In this document: piece by piece, positions 38,521-47,794 of the stretch
Position numbering within the stretch: the stretch's first letter is position 1
How the letters are laid out: each line of letters opens with the position of its first letter
DNA from: Apostichopus japonicus
Taxonomy: Eukaryota; Echinodermata; Holothuroidea; Aspidochirotida; Stichopodidae
Direction: 5' to 3'
Length of the DNA stretch: 64,000 nucleotides
Assembly: GCF_037975245.1 (NCBI RefSeq)
Contig: NC_092573.1
Coordinates: 12,130,501 to 12,194,500, forward strand
Translations under genes and position numbers: made by a program
Notes under the pieces: model-generated
Databases searched by the model: none
What the model was told of the DNA's origin: nothing
What the model saw: the letters and a program-made list of their open reading frames with translations, nothing else

Positions 38521-38628
38521 ATGAATGTCTTTCTCAGCCTTGCCTGAACGGTGGTATCTGCCAGGACGGTGAAAACCGTTACAGATATCAGTGCTCATCG
38601 GAGTATACTGGAACCAATTGTGAAATCA
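38521..38628 (+). pseudogene. Decayed EGF exon 1 (ghost exon)
   Basis: The frame reads [20 protein letters not shown] followed by [15 protein letters not shown], an EGF module of the expected 36 codons. A phase 1-1 exon would span exactly these bases, but the acceptor position reads CAC where CAG is expected, and the donor position reads TG where GT is expected. The fourth cysteine is Tyr and the conserved Gly after the fifth is Glu (both explicable by G-to-A changes). A chance acceptor TCTCAG at 38532-38537 would cut off the first cysteine. I judge it a dead exon; a non-canonical exon is the alternative. Confidence 0.65.
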
Positions 38629-38762
38629 TGCAAAGTTCAGCGTCAGTATTTTATTTTCATATTCCCTGAGTGGCAGACAACAATAGATGTTTAAAATTAA
38701 TACAAGCTAAAAAATTAATAGAGAGTAGAAGTATTTATTATGTGTTATGTTAGCTATCTAAC

Positions 38763-38815
38763 TATGAATAAAATATATATCTACATATATAAAATATTTA
38801 TATATATATATCTAC

Positions 38816-38870
<55 letters not shown>

Positions 38871-38880
38871 AATATATATC
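38763..38880. repeat. TA-rich microsatellite
   Basis: Imperfect TA/TCTACATA repeats directly precede the TCA array in the intron after the ghost EGF exon. Confidence 0.9.
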
Positions 38881-38881
38881 T

Positions 38882-39032
<151 letters not shown>

Positions 39033-39514
39033 AGTACATTTGTTTGCAGCAATTAAAAGTAAGAACATGGATTATGTAATTATGTATTTATGTAAGAACA
39101 TGGATTGCAAAAATGATGTAATAACTGGGTAATACGTTCCACCTTCTTATATTTTCTCCTCTGCATGGTGTATATTGCATGAGCTTCCAAGGTATCAATT
39201 CATCAAGCAGGTCATATTTAGAGGGATCCCTTATGTCTTGGAAGCTAGTCATATATGGATTTGACATTGCAAATTTAACAAATTGCTATTTCAGTAGGCC
39301 TGGGGTGTTTTAAGCAACAGGAATGCCATGGAAAGAATTTGAAAATAAAATTGAGTAGTTGTAGGTTCATGTAAAAGATCATTGCATTATCATAAAATCA
39401 CTGGAATTTTTTTTCATCATAGAAGCACTATTTGGATTTAGGTTAGAAAAAAAAATTGAAAAGAAATTTGCAGTAATTAATATGATCCATTTTTATTTGA
39501 TTTTTCTTCTACAG

Positions 39515-39643
39515 ATAATGGCTGTCAACCTAACCCATGTCTTAACAACGGAATCTGTCGAGTAATCAATACTCTTGATCTTACGCAGTTTGTTTGTGAT
39601 TGCTCGTCTACTGGTGGTTTCAATGGGGACAGATGTCAAAATG
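39515..39643 (+). CDS. EGF module exon 2
   Basis: A CTACAG acceptor and G|GTAAGT donor bound 129 bases in phase 1-1. The frame reads NGCQPNPCLNNGICRVINTL, then FVCDCSSTGGFNGDRCQN. All six EGF cysteines are present. The loop between the third and fourth cysteines is long, and one extra residue lies before the Gly-Phe turn (SSTGGFNG). It is the first clean module of the array, and its phase-1 entry implies an exon upstream. Confidence 0.88.
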
Positions 39644-39691
39644 GTAAGTCAGTAGTATACCAATACAGTAGCCTATAACAGATAGATAGTT

Positions 39692-39692
<1 letters not shown>

Positions 39693-39741
<49 letters not shown>
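39693..39741. repeat. AGAC tetranucleotide microsatellite
   Basis: About twelve AGAC/GACA units begin some 50 bases after the donor of EGF exon 2. Confidence 0.95.
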
Positions 39742-39744
<3 letters not shown>

Positions 39745-40553
39745 ATTAGTCCATTAACCACAGGTTACATTTTTCAGCTCTCTTGACCTCAACTTACTGA
39801 AACTTTGTGTCTCCTGCAAACAGACTGGTTAGTTTGGAGGAGTTGATTTGTTCACACCTTGCCATGTCTGCCTTGATCTGATAGTGATTTGGCTACTAGC
39901 TGTGTGATGAGTTGCATAATAGACGAATAGGCAGCTCAACTAAGGTGAGATAGATGGGACTGATCACCCAGCTAACCAACTGGGAAAACCTGCCGTTCAG
40001 TACAAACGGCGGGTTTTTGGATGCAACCTATAGTTATTGGACACTTTCGCGGCATGTATAGAAAGATTTATAGACAGTGCATGACATTCATGTGTAACTA
40101 ATAACATGTAACATATTAAACATAAACCAGTTCTCAGAATGTTATATTTGGAAACCATTCCCTTAGAAAAAGGAAACTAAAAGAAACACAAATAAATTTG
40201 CAAACAGCCGTCATTCATCACAGCTAGATTTATAAGAGGAAAATGACTGAGTGTTTTTCCAAAATTTGAAGTGTTTCCTTTAAAATGGAATTGATCTTAA
40301 AGCTTCTGCGGTAAAAATTTGATATTATTCACCAGTGAAACATAAGTTTGTAAGGGAGGGGAAGCCTGAGGTAGAGAGAGAGGGGGGGGGGCAGTGGGTT
40401 TCAGGAAGGGGTGATATTAAGTTTCCATTAGCTGTTCTCACATTGCATTTAAAGTCAAGAATATGTCAGTCTATACTTTTTATTTGCAGTAAATGAATGG
40501 TACAAAAATAAGTTTCATGATTAAAACCAATTTTGTTCGGATTCCTTCCTCAA

Positions 40554-40688
40554 TGCCTCCAACTCCTTGTAGTCCAAACCCATGTCAGAACGGAGGGACC
40601 TGTGTCGCATTTGCAATCTCTGGCTTCAACTGTCTCTGTACTGCCGGCTGGTCTGGGATCACTTGTACGGAATCCACAGCGGTCGCAG
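40554..40688 (+). pseudogene. EGF module exon 3 with lost splice acceptor
   Basis: The module is intact at protein level: [20 protein letters not shown] then [14 protein letters not shown], with six cysteines, and the donor G|GTACAA is in phase 1. At the expected phase-1 start (40554) the sequence is CCTTCCTCAA|TG, so the acceptor AG appears to have become AA. The next good acceptor upstream (TTTGCAG at 40489) leads into stops in all three frames. Unless an unusual acceptor is used, this exon should be skipped; skipping keeps the frame because the exon length (135) is a multiple of three. Confidence 0.65.
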
Positions 40689-40898
40689 GTACAACCACAA
40701 TATGGGAGCACAATAGTTGTTTGCTATGTGTTTTCAGTGGAGTTTAACAAGCAGCATTAACAAAAAACTTTGAAATGCAAGTTTTCAGCAAAAAAGATGT
40801 TCATATTGTGTGCTCCTTTCATCAAATCTACAGTTTGTCTGGGTTTGATTTTCAGGATAACATGACACAACTGGACTCTCGTTTTTTTTCAATTTCAG

Positions 40899-41021
40899 AT
40901 CCCTGTGCTATTATGCTATGTCAGAATGGTGGCCTGTGTACCGGAAATCCTAATATCGCTGACCTCTACATCTGTGAGTGTCCAGGTGTATGCACCGGTA
41001 GTAACTGCCAAGTCTGTGACG
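40899..41021 (+). CDS. EGF module exon 4, with variant C-terminal cysteines
   Basis: Bounded by AATTTCAG and G|GTAAGA, this is a 123-base phase 1-1 exon. It reads DPCAIMLCQNGGLC, a longer loop, then YICECPGVCTGSNCQVCD. The usual Gly-Phe turn is replaced by a segment with an additional cysteine (PGVCTG), and another cysteine follows the sixth (QVCD), giving eight in all. The extra pair could form an additional disulfide. Confidence 0.87.
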
Positions 41022-41684
41022 GTAAGATACTTGTAATAGCTTTTTGACCCCACCGTGGGGATTATGTGGGGTCGGGGTAGCAGAGGGGGGCATTGATTAT
41101 GTGTTAGATAAAGCCAATACGATCTTAGAGAGATTTGTGTCTGACTGCTCGTGAGACTCACATCGTGTCTTTGCTCAGAATAGAAAGTTAAAGACTAAAC
41201 TTCTAAACATGTCCTCTGGTATTCCATGTGAGATAAAACTGAGGTTCAATGTAAAACCCTACCAATATCTGAATACTTGTACGAGGCTGTGTAGAGTCTC
41301 TATAAAGCTTATAGCTATTAAAAGATTAACCATTTTGTCGGTGTTCATTATCATGATACATGTAAAATGCATATGCCTGTTATTTAGAACTGTCTGTATC
41401 AGGTAAAATAAGATCTACCATATATTATGTAAATTTACGGCAAAACTGCTCGAAAAATGCATGGAAATGCTTGTCACTCGAATATCCTTCAAAGAAATAG
41501 CGTTCAATAAACTATGTGCATGTTTATTCTGATCTTTTAGGTGCTAACAAAACACAACATGTCACAGAGATTGGTCACAGTATCATTGGTAAATGACAAT
41601 GATTGGCTAGGCCCACAATTCATGTTGCAATTGTACGTTAGGAGGCATTTCACTTGACCATTATCCTCTCTTCTCTTCCTGAAG

Positions 41685-41798
41685 TGAGTCCATGTTCTTC
41701 CAACCCATACATCAACGGTAACTGTGTGCAGACTTCCTTAACAGCCTTCTCGTGTGCCTGTAACTCTGGCTTCGCTGGCATCAGATGTCAGCAGATAG
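41685..41798 (+). CDS. EGF module exon 5, second cysteine replaced by Tyr
   Basis: The acceptor CTGAAG and donor G|GTAAGA give a 114-base phase 1-1 exon. The frame reads SPCSSNPYINGNCVQTSLTA then FSCACNSGFAGIRCQQI. The second EGF cysteine is Tyr (TAC), which unpairs the fourth cysteine in the normal 2-4 disulfide. Splicing and frame look intact, so it may be translated as a poorly folding module. Confidence 0.82.
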
Positions 41799-41930
41799 GT
41801 AAGAAATATGGATTAATTAAATAATATTAATTAATAACTGAGGAAGAACCCAGACTCGGAGGTAGAAATATTAAATACATTTTTGTTCTCTGTTTGACAC
41901 ATCTTCTTTTTTAAATGATTCTTGTTTTAT

Positions 41931-42041
<111 letters not shown>

Positions 42042-42256
42042 CATAAATATATTGCTATAATTTGTCAGAGAAAGCAAGTATCAGTAAGTTTTCTTACCTT
42101 GGTTCTTATATTGCTCATCACAAATAAACCTATCATGTTAGGTGGAGGTGATGGTTGGGTTCGTTTTTTATCATACTTTCGCCTTTAATTTTATCCTTTG
42201 TTAAATATTAAACACTCGCGGATCAAGTCTCCCTTCTTTATTGATCCTCACTGCAG

Positions 42257-42386
42257 TTGATCCTTGCTTATCAAACCCGTGTTTGAATGGAGCCCTATGC
42301 ACAACTAGTACCATGGCAACAGGGGCACTTGCATACGTATGCAATTGTCTGCCAGGATTTTCTGGACCCACTTGTGTCACAGATGA
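42257..42386 (+). pseudogene. EGF module exon 6 with out-of-phase donor
   Basis: After a CTGCAG acceptor the phase-1 frame reads DPCLSNPCLNGALCTT, a long loop, then YVCNCLPGFSGPTCVTDE and a TAA stop at 42388-42390. The only plausible donor, GA|GTAAAT at 42387, leaves the exon in phase 2 (130 bases) whereas the following acceptors expect phase 1. Either it uses an unseen donor, ends the protein here, or has gained one base at the donor. The EGF cysteines are all present; the second conserved Gly of the NGG motif is Ala. Confidence 0.6.
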
Positions 42387-42828
42387 GTAAATGTCACATA
42401 AATAAAACTGATTATAATTCTGTAAAATATAGATTTTAAAAAGAAACCCAATAAAAGGATTCTTCAGAAAATAATTCAACTGATTAGCATATTCTCGGTT
42501 ATATTATGGAAACCTCAAGGAACTTAAAGCTGAAATGTCTTTTGAGTAAGTAGAATAAAGCCCTCAGCTTAATTAACGAGAAACAAAATGATAAGGCTCT
42601 CATTTAAAGAAAATGCTTATTAGATTTTGCTAATGCTTATTAGAATTTAAATCATATCATAACATGGAAATCATTGGGGTATTTTGGGGGTAATTTCATA
42701 GGCGTGTGTTAACAAAATGTTTGTGTCAATGAATAAATAGTAGCCTTCTCGTAATTGTGTTGTACTGTTCTGTACAGGTTTGAAAAACCCATGTTACCTT
42801 GGGAATATTTCCTTTGTACCGGGGGGGG

Positions 42829-43007
42829 GGGAGGTTGGGGGGTAGAATTGAACAGGTTTTTAGTGTAAACATCACAGCATGTTGTTCTTGACACAAAGGA
42901 CATCTTAATATCTTTGTATGTAATCTGCATTAATGTCTCACCATTTCTTGCTGTATGTTGGGGTGTAAAATTGTACAGGATTTTAGTGTGAACATCACAG
43001 CATGCTC
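42829..43007. repeat. Short duplicated block in intron
   Basis: The words GTTGGGG...TTTTAGTGT(A/G)AACATCACAGCATG occur at about 42834-42884 and again at 42957-43006, about 123 bases apart. They represent a degenerate local duplication. Confidence 0.55.
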
Positions 43008-43232
43008 AGCGTACTCTGATCTATAGTATGAAGTCTAGGTTGCATTCGCACCACACCAAATCTCCGTTCTGGTCTGTTGTAACTTTCCCAGATTTTATGG
43101 GATGTGTCATGGTATGGTGAATATAAATATACGTTTCAATTCAATAAAAATAATGGCTCCTTCTGGTACATTTCATAAAAATTGTTGGTGTATTTAACTC
43201 ACAAATGTTTTTTCTCCTTCAACTGTTTGTAG

Positions 43233-43336
43233 ATCCCTGTACTAACAATCCTTGTGGTGTCAGACGACACCCACTAATGCCAACGGATTCACTTGCCTTT
43301 GCTCCTTTGGTTTCGATGGAGCTCTCTGCTCTCAAA
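43233..43336 (+). pseudogene. EGF module exon 7 with internal frameshift
   Basis: Good splice sites (TTTGTAG and A|GTAAGA) bound 104 bases, not a multiple of three. The entering frame reads DPCTNNPC and then goes off into a non-EGF frame. Another frame reads CQTTPTNANGFTCLCSFGFD then GALCSQ, which is the second half of the module. The NGG segment between cysteines two and three is missing, so a deletion of roughly 10-13 bases has both shortened the module and shifted the frame. Inclusion would disrupt the downstream protein. Confidence 0.78.
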
Positions 43337-43380
43337 GTAAGAACCTGCTCAGTTTACTGGTAAAAACTTAAGCTTTACAA

Positions 43381-43725
43381 TGCGATCAAATGTTAATTGA
43401 CTTTGTACTGGTATACTAGTATACTTAAAAGTAAACAAAGAGTGATATTAACACATCAAGAGGTAATATTTAATTTTATTTGACTAACTGGAGTACTAGT
43501 AAATTTAAAAGTAAACAAAAAGTCATATTCACACATCAACAGGCATATTTAATGTTAAATTGACTTACTTGTATACTAGTAAATTTAAAAATAAACAAAA
43601 AGTCAATTTCACACATCAACAGGCATATTTAATGTTAAATTGACTTACTTGTATACTAGTACATTTAAAAGTAAACAAAAAGTGATTTGTTGATATTCAC
43701 CCATCGACAGGCACGTTTACTGCCA
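43381..43725. repeat. 80-bp tandem repeat, about four copies
   Basis: A unit containing TGACTTACTTGTATACTAGT and ACACATCAACAGGCATATTT recurs with a period of 80 bases (for example AGGCATATTT at 43541 and 43621). Outer copies are more diverged. A MITE starts about 75 bases after the array. Confidence 0.85.
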
Positions 43726-43801
43726 TTTGGAAAGTTGTTGATTACCTCTCATTGCATAGATAAACAGTTTCCAATCTGTGTAAACATTGCAAGATCAGTA
43801 C

Positions 43802-44096
43802 TTAAAGGCATTGAAGACTCGCCAAAAACCGTGTGCGGCATATCTGAAAAAGTTAACTTTCTGTTGCTTGCAAGTAACGTTTTGTTCGTGTCGCTACACA
43901 ATGCAGACAGTAATGAAACGTGATACCTTGTTATCTTTAGCTGGACCTGAGATGTCCATCGTTGTTTGTACACTGTGCTGTGGGTATTGATCGCAGCTGT
44001 ATGTACTGACTGTACACTAGTGTCTAACTACCGATCTTAGCAAGCTGTGCGTGTGTATTTTCTGGGATCGATGGGGGTGTCCAACACTTCTGTTAT
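43802..44096 (+). mobile_element. TTAA-type MITE, truncated copy 1
   Basis: The left end TTAAAGGCATTGAAGACTCG starts at 43802 and about 290 bases are strongly similar to the element at 61053-61418. The shared segment breaks off near CCTCATGATG, and the inverted right end seen in the other copy is absent. It lies in the EGF-gene intron between exons 7 and 8 and has no coding capacity. Confidence 0.7.
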
Positions 44097-44716
44097 ACCT
44101 CATGATGATGTGTAATCTTTGGAATTGAGGTCGTTGGTGGAAATCCAACCTACGTATCTTCAGTTTTAGAATCAGTTTTTAAACTAAGGAGAAGTTCCAA
44201 ACAGTTGTATATTAATTGCTCATTAATGTTTCACTGATTTGAAGTTTTAGATTATACCAAAAATCAAGTTTACAAAGAATTTCCATTTTCATGATGCGGT
44301 TTTATTACTTTATGACAAAATTTCTCTATGATTGGTAGATTGTTGCAAATTTATAGGATTTTTTTTTTCTTTCCAAACACCTGAAACATTATAATCTTGT
44401 TACAAACGGAGAATTTTTAGTATACAGCTGAGAGTTCTGAGTATGTGTATCTGTTTGTATGTAGCATATATCTGTTTGTAACTTAATACCCACAGTTTAT
44501 TGAAATAAACAATAGAAGCAGAAAATTCTGCTTGATAGAAGCAGGCATGGTTCAATATACCAAATGAAAAAAAAATAAATCAAGACATTGCTACTTATTG
44601 TGTGGATTTTGGATATTTTTAATTAAAAATCATTTTTTATGAGTAGAAGATTTGTCTATTTTTCTAACAATTGACTCTTGTTGTTCTCTTTCTTTGTTTT
44701 GTTTTCTCTTTTACAG

Positions 44717-44839
44717 CTCAGAATCCATGTCTTCCTAACCCTTGTCTTAATGGTGGCAGCTGTACCCCGACCGGTGGATTTGCCTACTTCTGTACCACCT
44801 GTTTGATTGGATATTTTGGCTTCAACTGCCAGGAACGAA
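44717..44839 (+). CDS. EGF module exon 8
   Basis: Bounded by TTTTACAG and A|GTTAGT, a 123-base phase 1-1 exon. It reads QNPCLPNPCLNGGSCTPTGG then YFCTTCLIGYFGFNCQER. Six cysteines are present, but the fourth and fifth are separated by two residues rather than one. The donor is weaker than in the neighbouring exons. Confidence 0.86.
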
Positions 44840-45448
44840 GTTAGTTTTTTTTAGTTATTGCTTAAAAATTCCTTCTTCATAGTTTAACAAAAAAAACGAA
44901 GGAAACAAGGTTCACAAATGTTTCCTAGTTAAAATCGGTTAAAATAATCATTTTCAGTCGATTTATGCATAAATATTGCTATCATAGTTCTGATTTAGGT
45001 ATGACAAAGTTGAGAAGTTAGAACTAGTGTACCTCCTTAAGACGAACTTGTTTCGACAAGGCAAAAGATAAAGATAGACCCTGAATGTGTTATAAACTGT
45101 TTCATCATAGTAATTCACTTAGTTGCCAGTTTATTTCAAAGTTAATTTCAATTAATTAATTAATGGATTTATTTCCATCTTGTTTGCTTGTCTAAAAACT
45201 AATTTCAGGTAATGCTAGTCTTGAAGAGGATAATCTTGAGAAAAACTGGCAACATTTTGTCTGCAATAACTTTGAGACTTTCGATAAACTAAAAAACGGA
45301 ATTGAGCATCATGTGTTTAAAGGGAGAGTATTGTTAATCATCAAAAAGAAAAAAAAACAATATTAAAACTAAAAGGAAAGATGACAATATTATCACAAAG
45401 CCGGAGCAAAAGTTTCTTACGAACCTTTTTTTCCCCTCTATTTCACAG

Positions 45449-45562
45449 GTAATCCAAGTATGCCAAACCCATGTGAAAACAACGGTGTCTGTACTGCTAT
45501 AGACAATAGCTTCACATGTACCTGTCAGCAAGGGTTTACATCCAACTTATGTAATATTCAAA
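45449..45562 (+). CDS. EGF module exon 9, first cysteine replaced by Ser
   Basis: Bounded by TTTCACAG and A|GTAAGA, a 114-base phase 1-1 exon. The frame reads NPSMPNPCENNGVCTAIDNS then FTCTCQQGFTSNLCNIQ. The first cysteine is Ser (AGT), leaving the third without its normal partner, and the final conserved Gly is Ser. Splice sites and frame are intact. Confidence 0.82.
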
Positions 45563-46154
45563 GTAAGACTTAACCATCTGCTTACTTACTGCATTTTAGG
45601 AAATTCCTTGGTGCGATTTTGTTGTGTAAATATCTTGGTAGTTATAAATTAAAACAAAGTACTGTGAAATATTGTTTTAAGGTCATCTTGTCCCTTGATA
45701 AAACTTCTTTATTGGCACAAAAAGAAAAACATGAATATTACTTTGCCTAGCTGGCTAAAATTGATTCTGACTTGTTGGTGTCCGGTTATGTTTTAATTTT
45801 AATACCGACGTCAATCGAACCAAGGTACTAAAAAAGAAGGTTCTACATTTATGTGGCATTTTTGTTTTCTTTCTTTGGGGAATTATAAAAAGGTCTTAAT
45901 ATTAATGAGGGAACACAAATACATCTTTCATTTTATCTCAAAGACTCTACAATATTTAGTAAAAGCTGAAGAAAATCATGTTCTGGTCTTTGATAACAAC
46001 CATGAAAGAATTAAATTGTCAATATATGAAATTTCATAATAAATTTTTAACAGGCTACCTAGAAGATTGAGATGTAGTGAATTTTATTACAATGTTGCAT
46101 ATAATTTCTTTCAACTATTTTTTTATACTTTTTTTTTCTGTTTTCATTTTGCAG

Positions 46155-46271
46155 GCAATCCATGTTCACCCGATCCTTGCGGTGGAAACGGCGATTGTAT
46201 CGCCGTGACTAACACCGAGTTCTTTTGTTCGTGTTTTCCGGGATTTGCTGGGACTAACTGTCAAATATCTG
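46155..46271 (+). CDS. EGF module exon 10
   Basis: Bounded by TTTTGCAG and G|GTGAGC, a 117-base phase 1-1 exon reading NPCSPDPCGGNGDCIAVTNT then FFCSCFPGFAGTNCQIS. All six cysteines and the Gly-Phe turn are present, so this is a standard intact module. Confidence 0.92.
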
Positions 46272-47671
46272 GTGAGCTTTTGTTCCGGTCAGTTTATTTT
46301 CCACTTGTGTACTAAAAAAGTAACAAGGATGGAACAAGTTATCAATACAGACAGTGTAGGAGAGATGAATAAGCCAGATGCAGCTTTTAACGAGCAGCTA
46401 ATCAGCAGATAAAGAAAAAATAATATTACAGAACAAGAGGTAATAGAAAAGAATGAAGAGAAGAATAAAAACGAGAGACAGAGAAGAGTAAAACAAAATA
46501 AACGATAGAAAGCTTGACAAAAGACAAAAAGGAACAAAAATGTAGTTCATCTATTGCCAAGCAACAATTGTTCTTTTAATCTTTGGCAGAAAATCATTTC
46601 TCCCTTTAATACAGAATTTTGATATGATTTTCGAGACCCTTGCATAGTTTTGTGCACAAAGTGGAACAATCAAGCAATTGAAACTTGGCTTGAGGAATTA
46701 TCGCCCAAATTCCTAGTTTGAAATAATCTTGAAGATCGCAATTAATCACGTCAAAAGACGTATTCATCCACGAAAGTGTTGACTCGATACTTATACTCAT
46801 CAAAGACGTGGAATACATTTATAGTTTGTGTTTTTTAAGTTGCAGAAGAACTGCCCAGTGTGAGCATGATAGCAGAATTGAGATAAGTCTATCCCACCTT
46901 TCTTCTGAATTACATAGATATGATAAAAATAAAAATGGTAGGATTAGGTGTGTCCCCAAACTATGTTGCAATTAAGAAATTTGCAAATAAATTTTACAAC
47001 ATTATAAAAGTGTATGAAGGAACCTTAATTTTTAATACAGCAATAGTCTTTGAAAATCTTAGAATAGATTCAGTTTAATATGTTTGTCCCAGGAGAAGTT
47101 CGCATGTAGATTAATATTCCAAAACTTCATTTCGTCAACCCACCATAGTTTAGCCTCGTCAACGGTAAATACTGACGTGATCTATCTTTAAGTTAGTATG
47201 GGTGAAATACCATAAGAATTAGTTTATTACGACAATTAAAAGACACCCTGTTTGCATCCTAACCTATTTCATTTCATTACTAACAACAGTAGCAGCATGC
47301 TTGATATGTATTCTTGTCCTTATATAAAAGTCAAAAAGCGTTAAACAAAAACGATGAACAATGTCTTCTTTATAGTTGTGTCATATTTTATTGAAACGAA
47401 TAGCATCTCCCGCCCCCCGCCACCCCGCCCTACATCCATAGAGGACATTGTTATTATTTACATCAACCCTCCATCATCATGTAGGGTGTTAGAATTAATG
47501 AAGCAAGTTTTCTTTCAGAAGGAATCTTCAATTTTGCCAGATCTGACATTGTCCTCCAACAAAGAAGAAAGAAACAATACAGTGAATTTGAATGCCCTGT
47601 TAACCTCAACAGTGATTATCTTTGAGTCTCTTTGACATTTAGTTTCCCTTCTCATCTTTCGCTTCATAAAG

Positions 47672-47794
47672 GTGTCACGCCCGAACTCTGCACCGTCAAT
47701 CCTTGTGTAAATGGAGGCACGTGTGTCGCTGAAGGCAACGGGGTGAGATGCATGTGTACCGCAGACTTTACTGGCGATACCTGTTTGGAATCAT
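47672..47794 (+). CDS. EGF module exon 11
   Basis: The frame reads VTPELCTVNPCVNGGTCVAE then VRCMCTADFTGDTCLES, with six cysteines, between a CATAAAG acceptor and a T|GTAAGT donor (123 bases, phase 1-1). The acceptor is less pyrimidine-rich than most. The intron that follows, about 2.5 kb, is the longest between modules and holds no recognisable element. Confidence 0.9.

Noticed and set aside
38538-38667. EGF exon 1 beginning at the TCTCAG acceptor (38532-38537)
   Set aside because: This would remove the first cysteine and enter in the wrong phase; the codons before it already spell the start of the module.
40490-40553. Using the strong TTTGCAG acceptor at 40489 for EGF exon 3
   Set aside because: All three phases hit a stop before the EGF module, so it cannot yield the module in frame.
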